Positions 7,956 through 18,060 of a stretch of DNA of 64,000 nucleotides are shown here, in pieces. The position numbers were made by a program, and so were the translations under genes. The first letter of the stretch is position 1. Each line of letters begins with the position of its first letter. Origin of the DNA: Bog-473 sp963764305 (GTDB taxonomy: Bacteria; Actinomycetota; Acidimicrobiia; Acidimicrobiales; RAAP-2); assembly GCA_963764305.1 (NCBI GenBank), contig CAVXSD010000010.1:124001-188000 (forward strand), written 5' to 3'. Under the pieces are notes generated by a model. It saw only the letters and a program-made list of their open reading frames with translations. It had not been told where the DNA came from and ran no database searches.

Positions 7956-8924
7956 ATGGTTCAGCTCGAAGCCCGAGAGATTCCGGTCCCCACCTCCGTG
8001 AGCCCAGAGGCTCAGTCCGTCCTCGCCATGGGCCGGCTCGGCCCGCCACCAAGAGCGCTGCCGGCGCTCGATGATGCTACGGGCTGGAAGGCCTATGTCG
8101 CAGAAGCCGACGACTTCGTGCGCTCCATGATGGGCGATGCCGCAGCAGGGTTCAAGGGCAGCATCGAGGAACGGGACATCGGGCTCTGCCCCCTCTACAT
8201 GGTCACGCCGGACGGCGTCGCTCAGAGTGACCGCCGGGTGTTCTTCGACATCCACGGTGGCGCCTGGGTCCTCGGTGGCGGCGACCTGTGCAAAAGGACT
8301 GCGATCGCCTCGGCCGGCTCCATGGGCATCTGCGTCTGGTCGGTGGACTACAGGATGCCCCCTGACCATCCGTTCCCTACACCGCTCGACGACTGTCTCA
8401 CGGCTTACCGGCTTCTCTTGGACGAACGCCGCCCCGACGACATCATCGTGGGCGGGACGTCTGCCGGGGCGAATTTGGCCGCTGCACTGATCCTGCGAGC
8501 ACGCGATGAAGGGCTTCCCCTGCCTGCCGGCGTGATTTTCAACACCGGCGCGTTCGACCTCACGGGTTCAGGCGACTCCTGGCAGACCAACGATGGGCTC
8601 GACAATGTCCTCTCCGGACCGGTCGAGCCGTGCACCGAGCTCTACGCTGGTGGCCACGACCGCCGCGAGCCTTACATCTCACCGCTGTTCGGTGATCTGA
8701 CAGGGTTGCCGCCCGTCATACTTCTGAGCGGCACACGCGACAGGCTCCTTTCTGACAATGTTCGCATGCACAGGGCGCTGCGCCGCGCCGGGGTTGAGGC
8801 CGAGCTCCACGTGTGGGAGGCGGCCGGTCACGGCGGATTCCTCGGCATGGCCCCCGAGGACACCGAGCGATTTGCAGAGTTGCGTCGCTTCGCCGGGGCG
8901 CACCTCGTGAATGCTGATATCTGA
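7956..8924 (+). CDS. Alpha/beta-hydrolase, hormone-sensitive-lipase-type esterase
   Basis: 322 residues. The HSL-family signature FFDIHGGAWVLGGGD supplies the oxyanion hole. The nucleophile elbow is VGGTSAGANLAAAL, the acid is in LLSGTRDRLLSDN and the catalytic His is in WEAAGHGGFLG. These esterases hydrolyse short- to medium-chain esters in the cytoplasm. The ATG at 7956 gives the expected length; the open frame upstream shows no conserved residues. It is transcribed away from the LuxR-hydrolase gene. A link to that regulator is possible from position alone. Confidence 0.85.
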   Translation: MVQLEAREIPVPTSVSPEAQSVLAMGRLGPPPRALPALDDATGWKAYVAEADDFVRSMMGDAAAGFKGSIEERDIGLCPLYMVTPDGVAQSDRRVFFDIHGGAWVLGGGDLCKRTAIASAGSMGICVWSVDYRMPPDHPFPTPLDDCLTAYRLLLDERRPDDIIVGGTSAGANLAAALILRARDEGLPLPAGVIFNTGAFDLTGSGDSWQTNDGLDNVLSGPVEPCTELYAGGHDRREPYISPLFGDLTGLPPVILLSGTRDRLLSDNVRMHRALRRAGVEAELHVWEAAGHGGFLGMAPEDTERFAELRRFAGAHLVNADI

Positions 8925-8965
8925 CACGGGAACGAGCTCGAGGCCGGGCTGGGTGCACCCGTGTC
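8923..8965. terminator. Inverted repeat between convergent genes, possible bidirectional terminator
   Basis: GACACGGG at 8923-8930 pairs perfectly with CCCGTGTC at 8958-8965 around a GC-rich loop. It overlaps the esterase stop and lies between that gene and the convergent regulator gene that ends at 9029. No T-run follows. Confidence 0.4.
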
Positions 8966-9028
8966 GGTCAGCTTGCCAGCGATCCGGGTAGCCCAGTTAG
9001 CCACCGGGGAGGCGTCGCTCGACACAGT

Positions 9029-9352
9029 TCACGAACCGTTTGGGACCGAAGGAGATGCAGCCTCTGCACTGGCAATGAGCGACTGCAAGGCGGCCACGTG
9101 TCCCTCGAAGGCCTTGCGGCCAGCGCCAGTAAGGCCGACGCGAACTCGCCGTCGGCGATTGGTCACCAACCGATCGATCGTGACGTATCCAGCGTCCTCC
9201 AAAATCGAGAACTGTTTGGACAGAGCTGAATCATACATACCCAGGAAATCACGAACGAATGAGAAATCTGCCCAATCGGTTGACGCCAAGAGCGCAACTA
9301 TGGACAGGCGAGTACTGGGATGAATGGTCTCGTCGAATTTGGCGGTACTCAC
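9029..9352 (-). CDS. Winged-helix transcriptional regulator, MarR-like
   Basis: 107 residues. The recognition-helix region is SALSKQFSILEDAGYVTIDR, followed by a basic wing VTNRRRRVRVGLTGAGRKAF and a C-terminal helix. This fits the small one-domain MarR/ArsR-like regulators annotated as winged-helix DNA-binding proteins. Its ATG overlaps the stop of the upstream membrane-protein gene by four bases (ATGA), so the two are almost certainly made together. Ligand and targets are unknown; such pairs often regulate themselves. Confidence 0.8.
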   Translation of the reverse strand: MSTAKFDETIHPSTRLSIVALLASTDWADFSFVRDFLGMYDSALSKQFSILEDAGYVTIDRLVTNRRRRVRVGLTGAGRKAFEGHVAALQSLIASAEAASPSVPNGS

Positions 9353-9831
9353 GAACCACCGAGCTGTCGATCAGCGCGTCGGCGCACGGTGTCCATCAAT
9401 CTCGGTCCTCCAAGGAGAACGAGTAGGGCCACGACCACAACAGCAAAGACGGTTGCGTGGCGAGCGCCGTCGGCATCGGCGATCAGTGCGAGCGCAACCG
9501 TGACAGCCGTCATGAGAATCAAGAAACCAATGACCAATGCCGGCACGCGACGATTGATGAGGTCGCTATGCACGCTCAAGTACGGGGATGCATGACGGCC
9601 GGAAAGAATCCGCGGAGAGACAGCGGCGTGGACAGCTCCGAAGACCACCGTCCCGGCGAAGGTTGCCCAGGAGGGTCCGTACTGCGTCAGGACTCCGAGC
9701 ACGATCCATCCTGCGGCGAGGCTGATCCAATACCACGAAGGCAGATCAATTTCGGCGATCACCTGCTGGCGGCGCTGCTCAATGGAGGTCAGCGCAAGTC
9801 GAGCCTCTGCTTCTGTGACTTCGACATTCAT
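9349..9831 (-). CDS. Small integral membrane protein paired with the regulator
   Basis: 160 residues from ATG 9831, with AAGGGG about nine bases upstream. A charged N-terminus (VEVTEAEARLALTSIEQRRQ) precedes hydrophobic stretches at about 36-52 (WISLAAGWIVLGVLTQY), 55-70, 98-119 (LVIGFLILMTAVTVALALIA) and 128-143 (VFAVVVVALLVLLGG), consistent with four membrane segments. No enzymatic motif is visible and I do not recognise the family. It is coupled to the downstream winged-helix gene and divergent from the lipid-kinase-like gene at 9999. Confidence 0.65.
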   Translation of the reverse strand: MNVEVTEAEARLALTSIEQRRQQVIAEIDLPSWYWISLAAGWIVLGVLTQYGPSWATFAGTVVFGAVHAAVSPRILSGRHASPYLSVHSDLINRRVPALVIGFLILMTAVTVALALIADADGARHATVFAVVVVALLVLLGGPRLMDTVRRRADRQLGGS

Positions 9832-9998
9832 GCCACAGCCCCTTACTTTGATCTCAATTGGGCGGACGAGCGTCGAATCCGCTCCGAGGTGGAAGATGCA
9901 GGCCTGGATGTCGGGTCGTCCCCAGTCAGCGCATCGGACCACGTTCTCGGCACCCACATGTCAAGCGTCCTACGAACGCCCCGAGAGGGAGAGGTGAG

Positions 9999-10888
9999 AT
10001 GACGGATTCAGCCAACACCGGGCCGCTGCACCCGGTCCTCATCGTGAACCCGAGGTCCGGCGGCGGTAAGGCCCAGCGCTACGACCTGGTCGCTCGGTGC
10101 CGCGCCCGTGGATCGAGCCAGTCGTGATGAAGGAGGGCGACGACCTGGCGTCGCTGGCCGCGGCAGCCGTGTCATCGGGGGCCGACGTCATCGGCATGGC
10201 CGGCGGCGACGGTTCCCAAGCGATCGTGGCCGCCGCCGCCTCCAGGCACGACATCCCCTACGTCTGCATACCGGCAGGCACACGGAACCACTTCGCCCTG
10301 GATATCGGCGTGGACCGGGAAGATGTGATCGGTGCCCTCGACGCCTTCCATCACGGTTCAGAGCGCCGCATCGACTTGGCCCAGGTCAACGGTCGCGTCT
10401 TCGTGAACAACGCATCGATCGGCTTCTACGGCGAGGTTGTTCAGTCGCCCGAGTACCGCGACGCCAAGCTGCGCACGGTCATCGAAATGCTGCCCGACCT
10501 GCTCGGCCCCGGCGCAGTGCCCTTCGACCTGCGTTTCACCGACCCGAGCGGAGTGGCGTACGAGACGGCTCAGCTCGTCCTGGTGTCCAACAACCGCTAC
10601 CAGCTCGACCCGCTCGGCGCTCAGGGCACCCGGGGGGCGATGGACGGAGGGACGCTCGGCGTGGTGGTGGTGCCCGACGGACCGCCGTTGCGCCACTGGC
10701 CGGAATGGACCACCCTTCGCTTCGAGATCGACTCAGGGGCCACGATCGACGTCGGATTGGACGGCGAGGCCGTCACGCTCGAACCGCCGCTCCGATTCGA
10801 GTCGCTCGCGGCGGCCCTGCGCATCCGGACTCCAGCCGGCCGGCGCCATTCCGGCCCGCCGCCGCTCAGGCGCAAGCCTTCTTCATAG
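9999..10888 (+). pseudogene. Diacylglycerol/sphingosine-kinase-like protein, frameshifted
   Basis: The start is ATG 9999, behind GGGAGAGGTGAG. The first segment reads VLIVNPRSGGGKA, the opening strand and loop of the DAGK catalytic domain. The frame breaks near 10110 and continues as IEPVVMKEGDDLASLA, then GMAGGDGSQAIVAAA (the GGDGT-type ATP loop) and VCIPAGTRNHFALDIGV. Restoring one G (CGTGGGATCGAG) joins the frames and gives 296 residues. The family phosphorylates diacylglycerol or related lipids. As both halves look intact, a sequence error is as likely as true loss. Confidence 0.75.
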
Positions 10889-10950
10889 CGATATCCGGCG
10901 CCATCGCATCACGCACCAGGTTCGTGAGAGCAGCTTTGGAGAGGCACGGG

Positions 10951-11577
10951 TCAGTCGCTCTCCACTGTGTAGTCCCAGTTGCCGACGACATGTTTGTGAT
11001 CGGGCGCCCACTGCATGAGGCCCTCGCCCACCAGCTCGTAGGCGCGGAGCTCGAAGGTGAGCGTCCGGCCTGGGTGGAGCATGGGTGGCGGTCGGTGCTC
11101 TCCCGGGACCAGTCCCATGAGGAACACCGAACCGAGGTGGTCGACCGAGTGGAAGTCGGCGATGGAGACGGGCACGTCGGCACTGGCATCCTTCATCGTC
11201 ACGGTCCAGGTGCAGGTGGTGGCGGCCGGCTGGTTGGGGAGGCCCTCTCCCGGAACGATCGGTCCACTCACGGTGATGTTCACGTGGAATGCCTTCGTCT
11301 TCGCCTCGACGGGCAGACCTTCGGTCTGCAGCGCCGGTCGCGCCTCTGTGCCGACCAGCGTGGCGTCGACGGTGGGATCGAGCGTCTTCTTCGGGAGGAA
11401 GGATGGGTACCGCGCAGCCTTCTGCCCCGGTAGGGCGGAGGGGTAGCGCGGCCCACCGCTCCCGCCACAACTTGCGAGAACGAGCGCGCCCAATAGAACG
11501 ACGATGCAAAGCACGCTGGGGCCGGGCTTGAGTGCCCGGCCCCAGCCGTGATGCTCCCTGCGTACGGTGGAGTCCAT
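10951..11577 (-). CDS. Predicted lipoprotein of unknown function
   Basis: 208 residues. A basic N-terminus is followed by a hydrophobic stretch and a lipobox (VLLGALVLASCGG) with Cys37 as the lipid-anchored residue. The mature part begins with a glycine- and proline-rich linker, followed by beta-rich sequence including FHVNITVSGPIVPGEG and HPGRTLTFELRAYELVGEG. I do not recognise the family. It starts 18 bases after the large phosphoesterase stop in the same direction. A very stable hairpin (11515-11546) lies inside codons 11-21, so the true start could be lower down or translation may be controlled there. Confidence 0.65.
   Translation of the reverse strand: MDSTVRREHHGWGRALKPGPSVLCIVVLLGALVLASCGGSGGPRYPSALPGQKAARYPSFLPKKTLDPTVDATLVGTEARPALQTEGLPVEAKTKAFHVNITVSGPIVPGEGLPNQPAATTCTWTVTMKDASADVPVSIADFHSVDHLGSVFLMGLVPGEHRPPPMLHPGRTLTFELRAYELVGEGLMQWAPDHKHVVGNWDYTVESD
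11515..11546 (-). terminator. Perfect 13-bp stem-loop at the start of the lipoprotein gene
   Basis: GCTGGGGCCGGGC pairs with GCCCGGCCCCAGC around a six-base loop. It lies about 50 bases downstream of the phosphoesterase stop, at a typical terminator distance, yet within the predicted lipoprotein coding region. There is no U-tract; GC-only hairpin terminators are reported in actinobacteria. Confidence 0.45.
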
Positions 11578-11595
11578 CAGTTGCCTGCGGAGCTC

Positions 11596-14196
11596 CTACC
11601 CATTCGTCTCGCGTGACCAATTGCTTCCATTGCCATTGCCATTGCCATTGCTTCCATTGCCATTGCTGCCATTGCCGTTGTGCCCAGGCATGGGAGCGAA
11701 GTGCTCGGCGCTGAACACGTCCGGCCCGAAGCCGGCCAGTCCGGCCTGCGCCGCGTAGCCGATGTGGCCCTGTCCGTCGAGGCCCCCGCAGACCGTTCCG
11801 GCAGCCAGAGGCGTGTCGGCGTTGGACGGGTTCGCGCAGGACTTCCCGGTCAGGAACAGGTCCTCGAGGCTACGCAGCATGCTGTAGTGGTTGTAGTAGG
11901 TGCTCGACACCGTGCCTGGCTTGATGAGCGGGCTGATCAGCACCGTGCCGGTGTCACCGCCACCAGGGGTGAAGTCGGTCGGGTCGAACAGCGGGTCGGC
12001 GGTGACACAGCCGCTGGTGGTTGCCGCCTCGCTGCCGCTCGGGCAGGTCGCGCTCGGGACGGTCGACGTGGCTCCTTCGGCACTCAATGTCACGTTGCCG
12101 TTGTACCCGTTCGGCAGCGCGACCGGCTGACCGCTGTCGTTGAGCAGCTGGAAGGTGCCGAGCCACGGCTTGGCGAAGTTGTTCGAGGCCGTGCTGTTAC
12201 TGGTGTTGCCGGAGAGAGCGATCGGTCCCGTGTCACTCACGGCGCCGACGAAGGTGTCGGGCGGGATGGTGTTGCCCCCGGCGTCCGTGCCCGAGACGAG
12301 CCGGCCCGTGTCGTCGGCATTGATCTTCGAGTCCCCGACCAGGCTCGAGCCGGCGGCGACCACGGCCGGTTCGGTCGCTTTGCCGGGTGATCCGCTCACA
12401 TTGGGGCTCTCGTTGGGCAGTCCGAGCGGCCGGTCGATGAATCCCGCGGCGCCCGGCCCGGGCTGCAGCTGCGCACCTGAGCCGTTGGTCACCTCGGGAT
12501 CGTTCGGGCCGGTCGGCTCGGTGCTCACGTTGTGGCCGTTGATGTTCTCGCCGGCGGCGTCGGCCAGGAGGCCGTAGGCGCCGTAGAGGCTGGTGGCCCC
12601 CGGTGCCGTGCTCCCGGGCGAGGCGAAGGACGGCTGGTCCGCCGGTGCCGGGAAGAGCGTGCTGTCGCCGGGGGCGGGCACGTTGTTGAAGCTGTTGCCG
12701 ATCGTGAACGGCGGGTTGGCCTCGTCAAACGTGACATCGATCATTCCCCCGTCGGCGAAGGCCGCGGACTGCTCGATCATCGGGATGTAGTAGCGCAGGA
12801 ACAGGTCGGCCGCGTAGAGCCCACCCGTGTAGTTGGTCGGGGTCGTCGCCTCGGGGTCGTCGGCCGGGAGGCCGGCCGGGGTGTAGTTCGGCGTGCCGTT
12901 GGCGTGGAACGCCCCGGAGAGGTTGTTGCCCTGGCAGCTTGCGTCGTGGGCGTCGCTGCAGTTGTTCGGCGTGATCCAGTTGAACGCCGGAACCTGGTTG
13001 GCCGGGAGGCTCAAGTCGTGGGCCAGACCGTACGTGGGGTCGTCGAGGTTGGCCACGTGGTTGGCGTCACAGTTGGTGTCCGTCTTCCCGTTCGTCGGGG
13101 CGCCCGGTCCGTCGAACTCCGGCCCGGTCGGCTGGTTGAGGGCCGGCTGGGCCGGGTAGGTGACGCCCGTCTGCGTCCCGGCGGACTCGCCGGTCAGGGC
13201 ACCGAACCACCCGGTCGGGAAGTGCTTGGCCACGAACTGGTCGGCCGGGTCGCCGTTGTTGTTGGCGTTGGCCGGCTGGGCACCCGTGAAGCTGCTCACG
13301 TCGCCCGAGGGGGCGACGAGATTCGTGGGGTTGGTCACCGCGTTGTTGCTCGACATGCCCGGGTACCCGCACTGCCCGTCGTCACGCCCGGGCACGGTGT
13401 CACTGACTCCGGGGGTGGTGCCCGTCACGTACGACGTCGCTCCGACGGGCTGGGCTCCCCCGAGGTCCTGGGCGTAGGCCTTCCAGGAGACGCCGGCCGC
13501 GTTGTACTGGTTGAACAGGGTCGTGACGTCCGTCGGGTAGACGCAGCCGCTGCTGCCCAGGTTGGCGTCGATGCCTCCGTGGACGAGGAGCTGGCCGAAG
13601 TTGCCGTTGTTGGCGGCCGTGGCATTCGGCGCGACGGTGTTGATCCCCGCACCGTCGGTGGTGTGGTCGGTGTCGGTCACCGTCCCCACCGTGCCGTTGG
13701 TGATGATCCCGCTGTTGTTGTTCGTCATGCTCGCCGTGGTCGAGCAGTCGTCCTGCACGTCCCAGGACGGCGACTGGCCGGACACCAGCGAGACGTAATT
13801 GTCCATGCTGAAGTGGCCGGTGCCGTAGTAGTTCGTCAGCAGGGCTCCCTGCTGGGGGAGCGTCTGCCACAGGTAGCTGTTCTGGTTGAGGCCGGTGAAG
13901 GTCTCGTCGTAGGACTTGTTCTCCAAGATGACGACCCACACGTGCTTGACCGCGCCCACGGGGGTGCCGGTCGAGGTGATCACGCACTGCGCCTGGCTGG
14001 GATTGCTCCCGCTGGGAATCTGCAGCGAGCTGCCCGCGGGGCACGTCGTCGCGCCCGGGGGGGAGGCGGACGCCGAGGGCATTCCCCCGGCCGCGGCCGA
14101 GATGCTGGCGCCCGACAGGGCGATCAGCCCGATGGCCGCGGACGCCATCGCCCCGCTCCGCACTCGGTGTTGCCGGAACCTCTTGGAGATTCGCAC
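11596..14196 (-). CDS. Secreted phosphoesterase family protein (phospholipase C/acid phosphatase type)
   Basis: 866 residues with a signal peptide (basic start, then MASAAIGLIALSGASISAAA). The catalytic domain opens with VKHVWVVILENKSYDETFTG, the metal-binding ENKSYDE/F motif of the PF04185 phosphoesterase family that includes bacterial phospholipase C and acid phosphatases. GHFSMDNYVSLVSGQSP and MIDVTFDEANPP are further family segments. It is longer than most members because of Asn-, Gly- and Thr-rich inserts. The C-terminus is a run of Asn-Gly and Ser-Asn-Gly units encoded by a hexanucleotide repeat. It probably hydrolyses phosphate esters outside the cell. The lipoprotein gene follows closely. 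Confidence 0.85.
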   Translation of the reverse strand: MRISKRFRQHRVRSGAMASAAIGLIALSGASISAAAGGMPSASASPPGATTCPAGSSLQIPSGSNPSQAQCVITSTGTPVGAVKHVWVVILENKSYDETFTGLNQNSYLWQTLPQQGALLTNYYGTGHFSMDNYVSLVSGQSPSWDVQDDCSTTASMTNNNSGIITNGTVGTVTDTDHTTDGAGINTVAPNATAANNGNFGQLLVHGGIDANLGSSGCVYPTDVTTLFNQYNAAGVSWKAYAQDLGGAQPVGATSYVTGTTPGVSDTVPGRDDGQCGYPGMSSNNAVTNPTNLVAPSGDVSSFTGAQPANANNNGDPADQFVAKHFPTGWFGALTGESAGTQTGVTYPAQPALNQPTGPEFDGPGAPTNGKTDTNCDANHVANLDDPTYGLAHDLSLPANQVPAFNWITPNNCSDAHDASCQGNNLSGAFHANGTPNYTPAGLPADDPEATTPTNYTGGLYAADLFLRYYIPMIEQSAAFADGGMIDVTFDEANPPFTIGNSFNNVPAPGDSTLFPAPADQPSFASPGSTAPGATSLYGAYGLLADAAGENINGHNVSTEPTGPNDPEVTNGSGAQLQPGPGAAGFIDRPLGLPNESPNVSGSPGKATEPAVVAAGSSLVGDSKINADDTGRLVSGTDAGGNTIPPDTFVGAVSDTGPIALSGNTSNSTASNNFAKPWLGTFQLLNDSGQPVALPNGYNGNVTLSAEGATSTVPSATCPSGSEAATTSGCVTADPLFDPTDFTPGGGDTGTVLISPLIKPGTVSSTYYNHYSMLRSLEDLFLTGKSCANPSNADTPLAAGTVCGGLDGQGHIGYAAQAGLAGFGPDVFSAEHFAPMPGHNGNGSNGNGSNGNGNGNGSNWSRETNG
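11621..11680 (-). repeat. CCATTG-type hexanucleotide repeat in the phosphoesterase 3' end
   Basis: About nine imperfect copies of a six-base unit (CCATTG, with CTTCCATTG and CTGCCATTG variants) encode a Gly-Asn-Gly-Ser-Asn tail. Perfect hexamers in tandem can change number without breaking the frame, so tail length may vary between strains. Confidence 0.85.
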
Positions 14197-14372
14197 CAGT
14201 CCTCCTCGATAGGCCTGAGATCCACAATGGGTTGGCGCAAACCTAGGATCGGCGGGTTACGCCGAAGATGACATCGTGCTACGAGGGCCTTATTTCTGTG
14301 TGACGGGACCGCGAACACGGAACCGTTCCGGAGATCGAGATCTTCCCCGGGAGACTAGGGAAGCTGAGGGAA

Positions 14373-14888
14373 TCAGCCCGGCTGCTTGCCGAGACTCCTC
14401 CCGAGTTTGTGGATCCTCGTCCGGACCGAGGCCGGGAGCAGCTTCTGTTCGGAAGGGCAGAGCGTCAGCAACGCCACGCCCTCGATGGTGTTGAAGGTCG
14501 TCACCGACAGGGGAAGATGGGTCTGGGACTCCGTGCCCCTGGCACCTGTCGCCTCCTCGACCAGCGCATCATCGAGGCCTCCGCCGCGTTTGAGCAACGC
14601 GCAGAACGCCGACCCGTCGGTCAACAGCGCGCGGAGGGCGACGTTCCCCTGCTTCTGCTCGTAGGCGGCCAGCGCGGGGTCGGCCTCGGCGACACCCGTG
14701 AAGAACTTCGTGTCCTGCGCGTAGGAGGTTCTCGGCGCGGTGAGCGGCGTCGAAGACCGAGACGACGTCAGGGCTGCCGGCGTGCTCGCCGCAGCGGATC
14801 CCGCGGGGCCGAGCAGACCGAACGCCCCGCCGACGAGCAAGACAGCAAGGAAGGCAACAAGCAAGACAACGATGCGGCGCAAAGGCAT
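14373..14888 (-). CDS. Small exported protein, DUF732-like
   Basis: 171 residues from ATG 14888. The N-terminus is a signal peptide or membrane anchor (MPLRRIVVLLVAFLAVLLVG), then an Ala/Ser/Thr-rich linker. The rest is helical, with two cysteines in GSAFCALLKRGG and VALLTLCPSEQKLLP placed as in the short secreted DUF732 proteins of actinobacteria, though that match is tentative. It lies downstream of groEL on the same strand but beyond the strong hairpin at 15034-15061, so it is probably expressed separately. 14197-14372, between it and the phosphoesterase start, shows no gene. Confidence 0.6.
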   Translation of the reverse strand: MPLRRIVVLLVAFLAVLLVGGAFGLLGPAGSAAASTPAALTSSRSSTPLTAPRTSYAQDTKFFTGVAEADPALAAYEQKQGNVALRALLTDGSAFCALLKRGGGLDDALVEEATGARGTESQTHLPLSVTTFNTIEGVALLTLCPSEQKLLPASVRTRIHKLGRSLGKQPG

Positions 14889-15033
14889 GGTCACTGCCGC
14901 CACGGCGCCAGTGTGGCACACCACTTCCCGGCGGCTCGCTCGCCTGTGGCCGAACGCGAACGGAGACCAAACTCCGTCACCCGGGCGACACCCGGCCATC
15001 GCTCACGGCCGCATTGTGGGCCGGCACACGCGC

Positions 15034-15061
15034 CGAGGCCGGGTCCGCAGACCCGGCCTCG
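15034..15061 (-). terminator. Strong hairpin terminator downstream of groEL
   Basis: CGAGGCCGGGTC and GACCCGGCCTCG form a perfect 12-bp stem with a four-base loop, 55 bases past the groEL stop. There is no U-tract, as is common for actinobacterial terminators. Confidence 0.7.
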
Positions 15062-15115
15062 AGGCCCGACACGACCAGTACGGTCGCGCCGGTGACAGCT
15101 CATGCGGCGGCAGGG

Positions 15116-16771
<1,656 letters not shown>

Positions 16772-16885
16772 GACTCTGTCGAAACTCCTCTCGAGTTCTC
16801 GAATCTCAGGGAAACTTCCGGGAGGCCGCCGCACCGGCCCGGGGTGAACCGGGGCGGCGGGCAGACCCGGAATGAATGTGACCGA

Positions 16886-17176
16886 TCAGGCCAGCTTGGC
16901 CAGAACGTCGCGGCCCGAGAGGATGAGGAGGTCCTCGCCCTCCACCGTGATCTCGGTGCCGCCGTACTTGGAGTAGACGACCGTGTCGCCCGCGGCGACG
17001 TCCATGGGGATGATCTCGCCGGTGTCCTCGGAGCGGCGGCCCGGGCCTACGGCGATCACCTCACCCTGCTGGGGCTTTTCTTTGGCGGTGTCGGGAATGA
17101 CCAGGCCAGAGGCAGTGGTCTCCTCGGACTCGCCGGGGCGGACGACGATCCGGTCATCGAGGGGCTGCAGCTTCAT
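16886..17176 (-). CDS. groS: 10-kDa co-chaperonin GroES
   Basis: 96 residues, beginning MKLQPLDDRIVVRPGE. The mobile loop that docks on GroEL is SEETTASGLVIPDTAKEKP and the roof strand region GEVIAVGPGRR follows. The ATG at 17176 has AAGGAGG upstream. It is the first gene of the groES-groEL operon under a sigma-70-type promoter and a CIRCE operator. It caps the GroEL ring during ATP-driven folding. Confidence 0.97.
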   Translation of the reverse strand: MKLQPLDDRIVVRPGESEETTASGLVIPDTAKEKPQQGEVIAVGPGRRSEDTGEIIPMDVAAGDTVVYSKYGGTEITVEGEDLLILSGRDVLAKLA

Positions 17177-17202
17177 TTGGAACGGGCCTCCTTGGCACTC
17201 TG

Positions 17203-17229
17203 TTAGCACTCTCGGGTTGCGAGTGCCAG
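17203..17229 (-). promoter_or_regulatory. CIRCE operator (HrcA site) of groES-groEL
   Basis: TTAGCACTC, nine bases, GAGTGCCAG: a near-consensus CIRCE inverted repeat with two mismatches in the second arm. It begins at the -10 box and covers the expected start of transcription, which fits repression by HrcA that is lifted on heat shock. An extra GGCACTC half-site lies at 17194-17200. No hrcA gene is in the window. Confidence 0.85.
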
Positions 17230-17256
17230 AGTAGCGGGCCGAGCGGGCACTGGCAA
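17228..17256 (-). promoter_or_regulatory. groES-groEL promoter
   Basis: On the minus strand TTGCCA, 17 bases, TACTCT match -35 and -10 boxes of the principal sigma factor. The -10 overlaps the CIRCE element by two bases and lies about 52 bases before the groES start. Confidence 0.7.
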
Positions 17257-18060
17257 CCTGGGCGCTGCTCCGTTTCCTCTCCGGTCCCTTCCGCCTTCCC
17301 TTCGCCTCCCGTTCTGGGTCTCGTCCGGCCTCGAACCTGCCCCCTGACCGCCTCGGATTTACCGAGCCTGTACCGGGCTGTCGTACAACGCTCCTACGAC
17401 CGTGATTGCTCGCGAGCCCTAAGGTCTCCAGGCCGGCGAGCGCCCTGTCGAGGTTCCAAGGAACGAGGAGGGTCTCGATGACAAGGCATCCGAGGGTCGC
17501 GACAGCCGTTTCGATCGCGACAACCGTCGTCCGGGCCTCGCGCTGACGCTCAGCAACGGAAGCGGGCACTCCTTTCTCGGACTCACGAAGGACATGAAGC
17601 TGGGCCAGACGAGCGGCTCGGTCCTCGAGCCGCCTGAGACGCTGGGCGGCGAGTCCGGGATCTCGTTGGTGATGCCCATCACGTATCGAGGCATCACGTT
17701 GAAGGCGAACATGACCATCGCCGACGCGGCCCGGGGTCGGTTGAGCCACTTGATGATCCTCACCTCGTTCGTGGGACCGGCGCCTGTCCACCTCCAGGGC
17801 CACCTGCTCTCTCTGATCGCGGACCCGTAGAGGGGCACGGTCACTCCGGCGGTCGGCCAGGCAGCCTTGCGCGGGGTCGCCACACTCACCAACCCGAAGA
17901 CCCTCCGCTGCGTGACCGCCCCGGCATCGGGACCGCTCGAGCACCAGCTCTTCGCATATCCCACCGCACAGGCACCCTGAGCACCGCGAACCCGGACCGG
18001 CACCCCGGGGGCCGGTGTCGCTACGCTCCCGGGCGTCTCCCACGACCGGAAGGGACACTG
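17257..18060. other. Gene-poor 800-base region with coding-like remnants
   Basis: No intact gene is recognised between the groES promoter and the glucosidase. Two plus-strand stretches look like decayed coding sequence. At about 17540-17830 a frame reads SVLEPPETLGGESGISLV and YRGITLKANMTIADAA. At about 17840-17979 another frame with strongly G/C-ending codons reads TLTNPKTLRCVTAPAS and ends in TGA. They lie in different frames and match no family I know. This may be a broken gene or two unrelated open stretches. Confidence 0.4.

Noticed and set aside
16886..18058. A 390-codon frame that would extend GroES by about 290 residues
   Set aside because: The extension crosses the CIRCE element and promoter and has no conserved sequence; GroES starts at ATG 17176 behind AAGGAGG.
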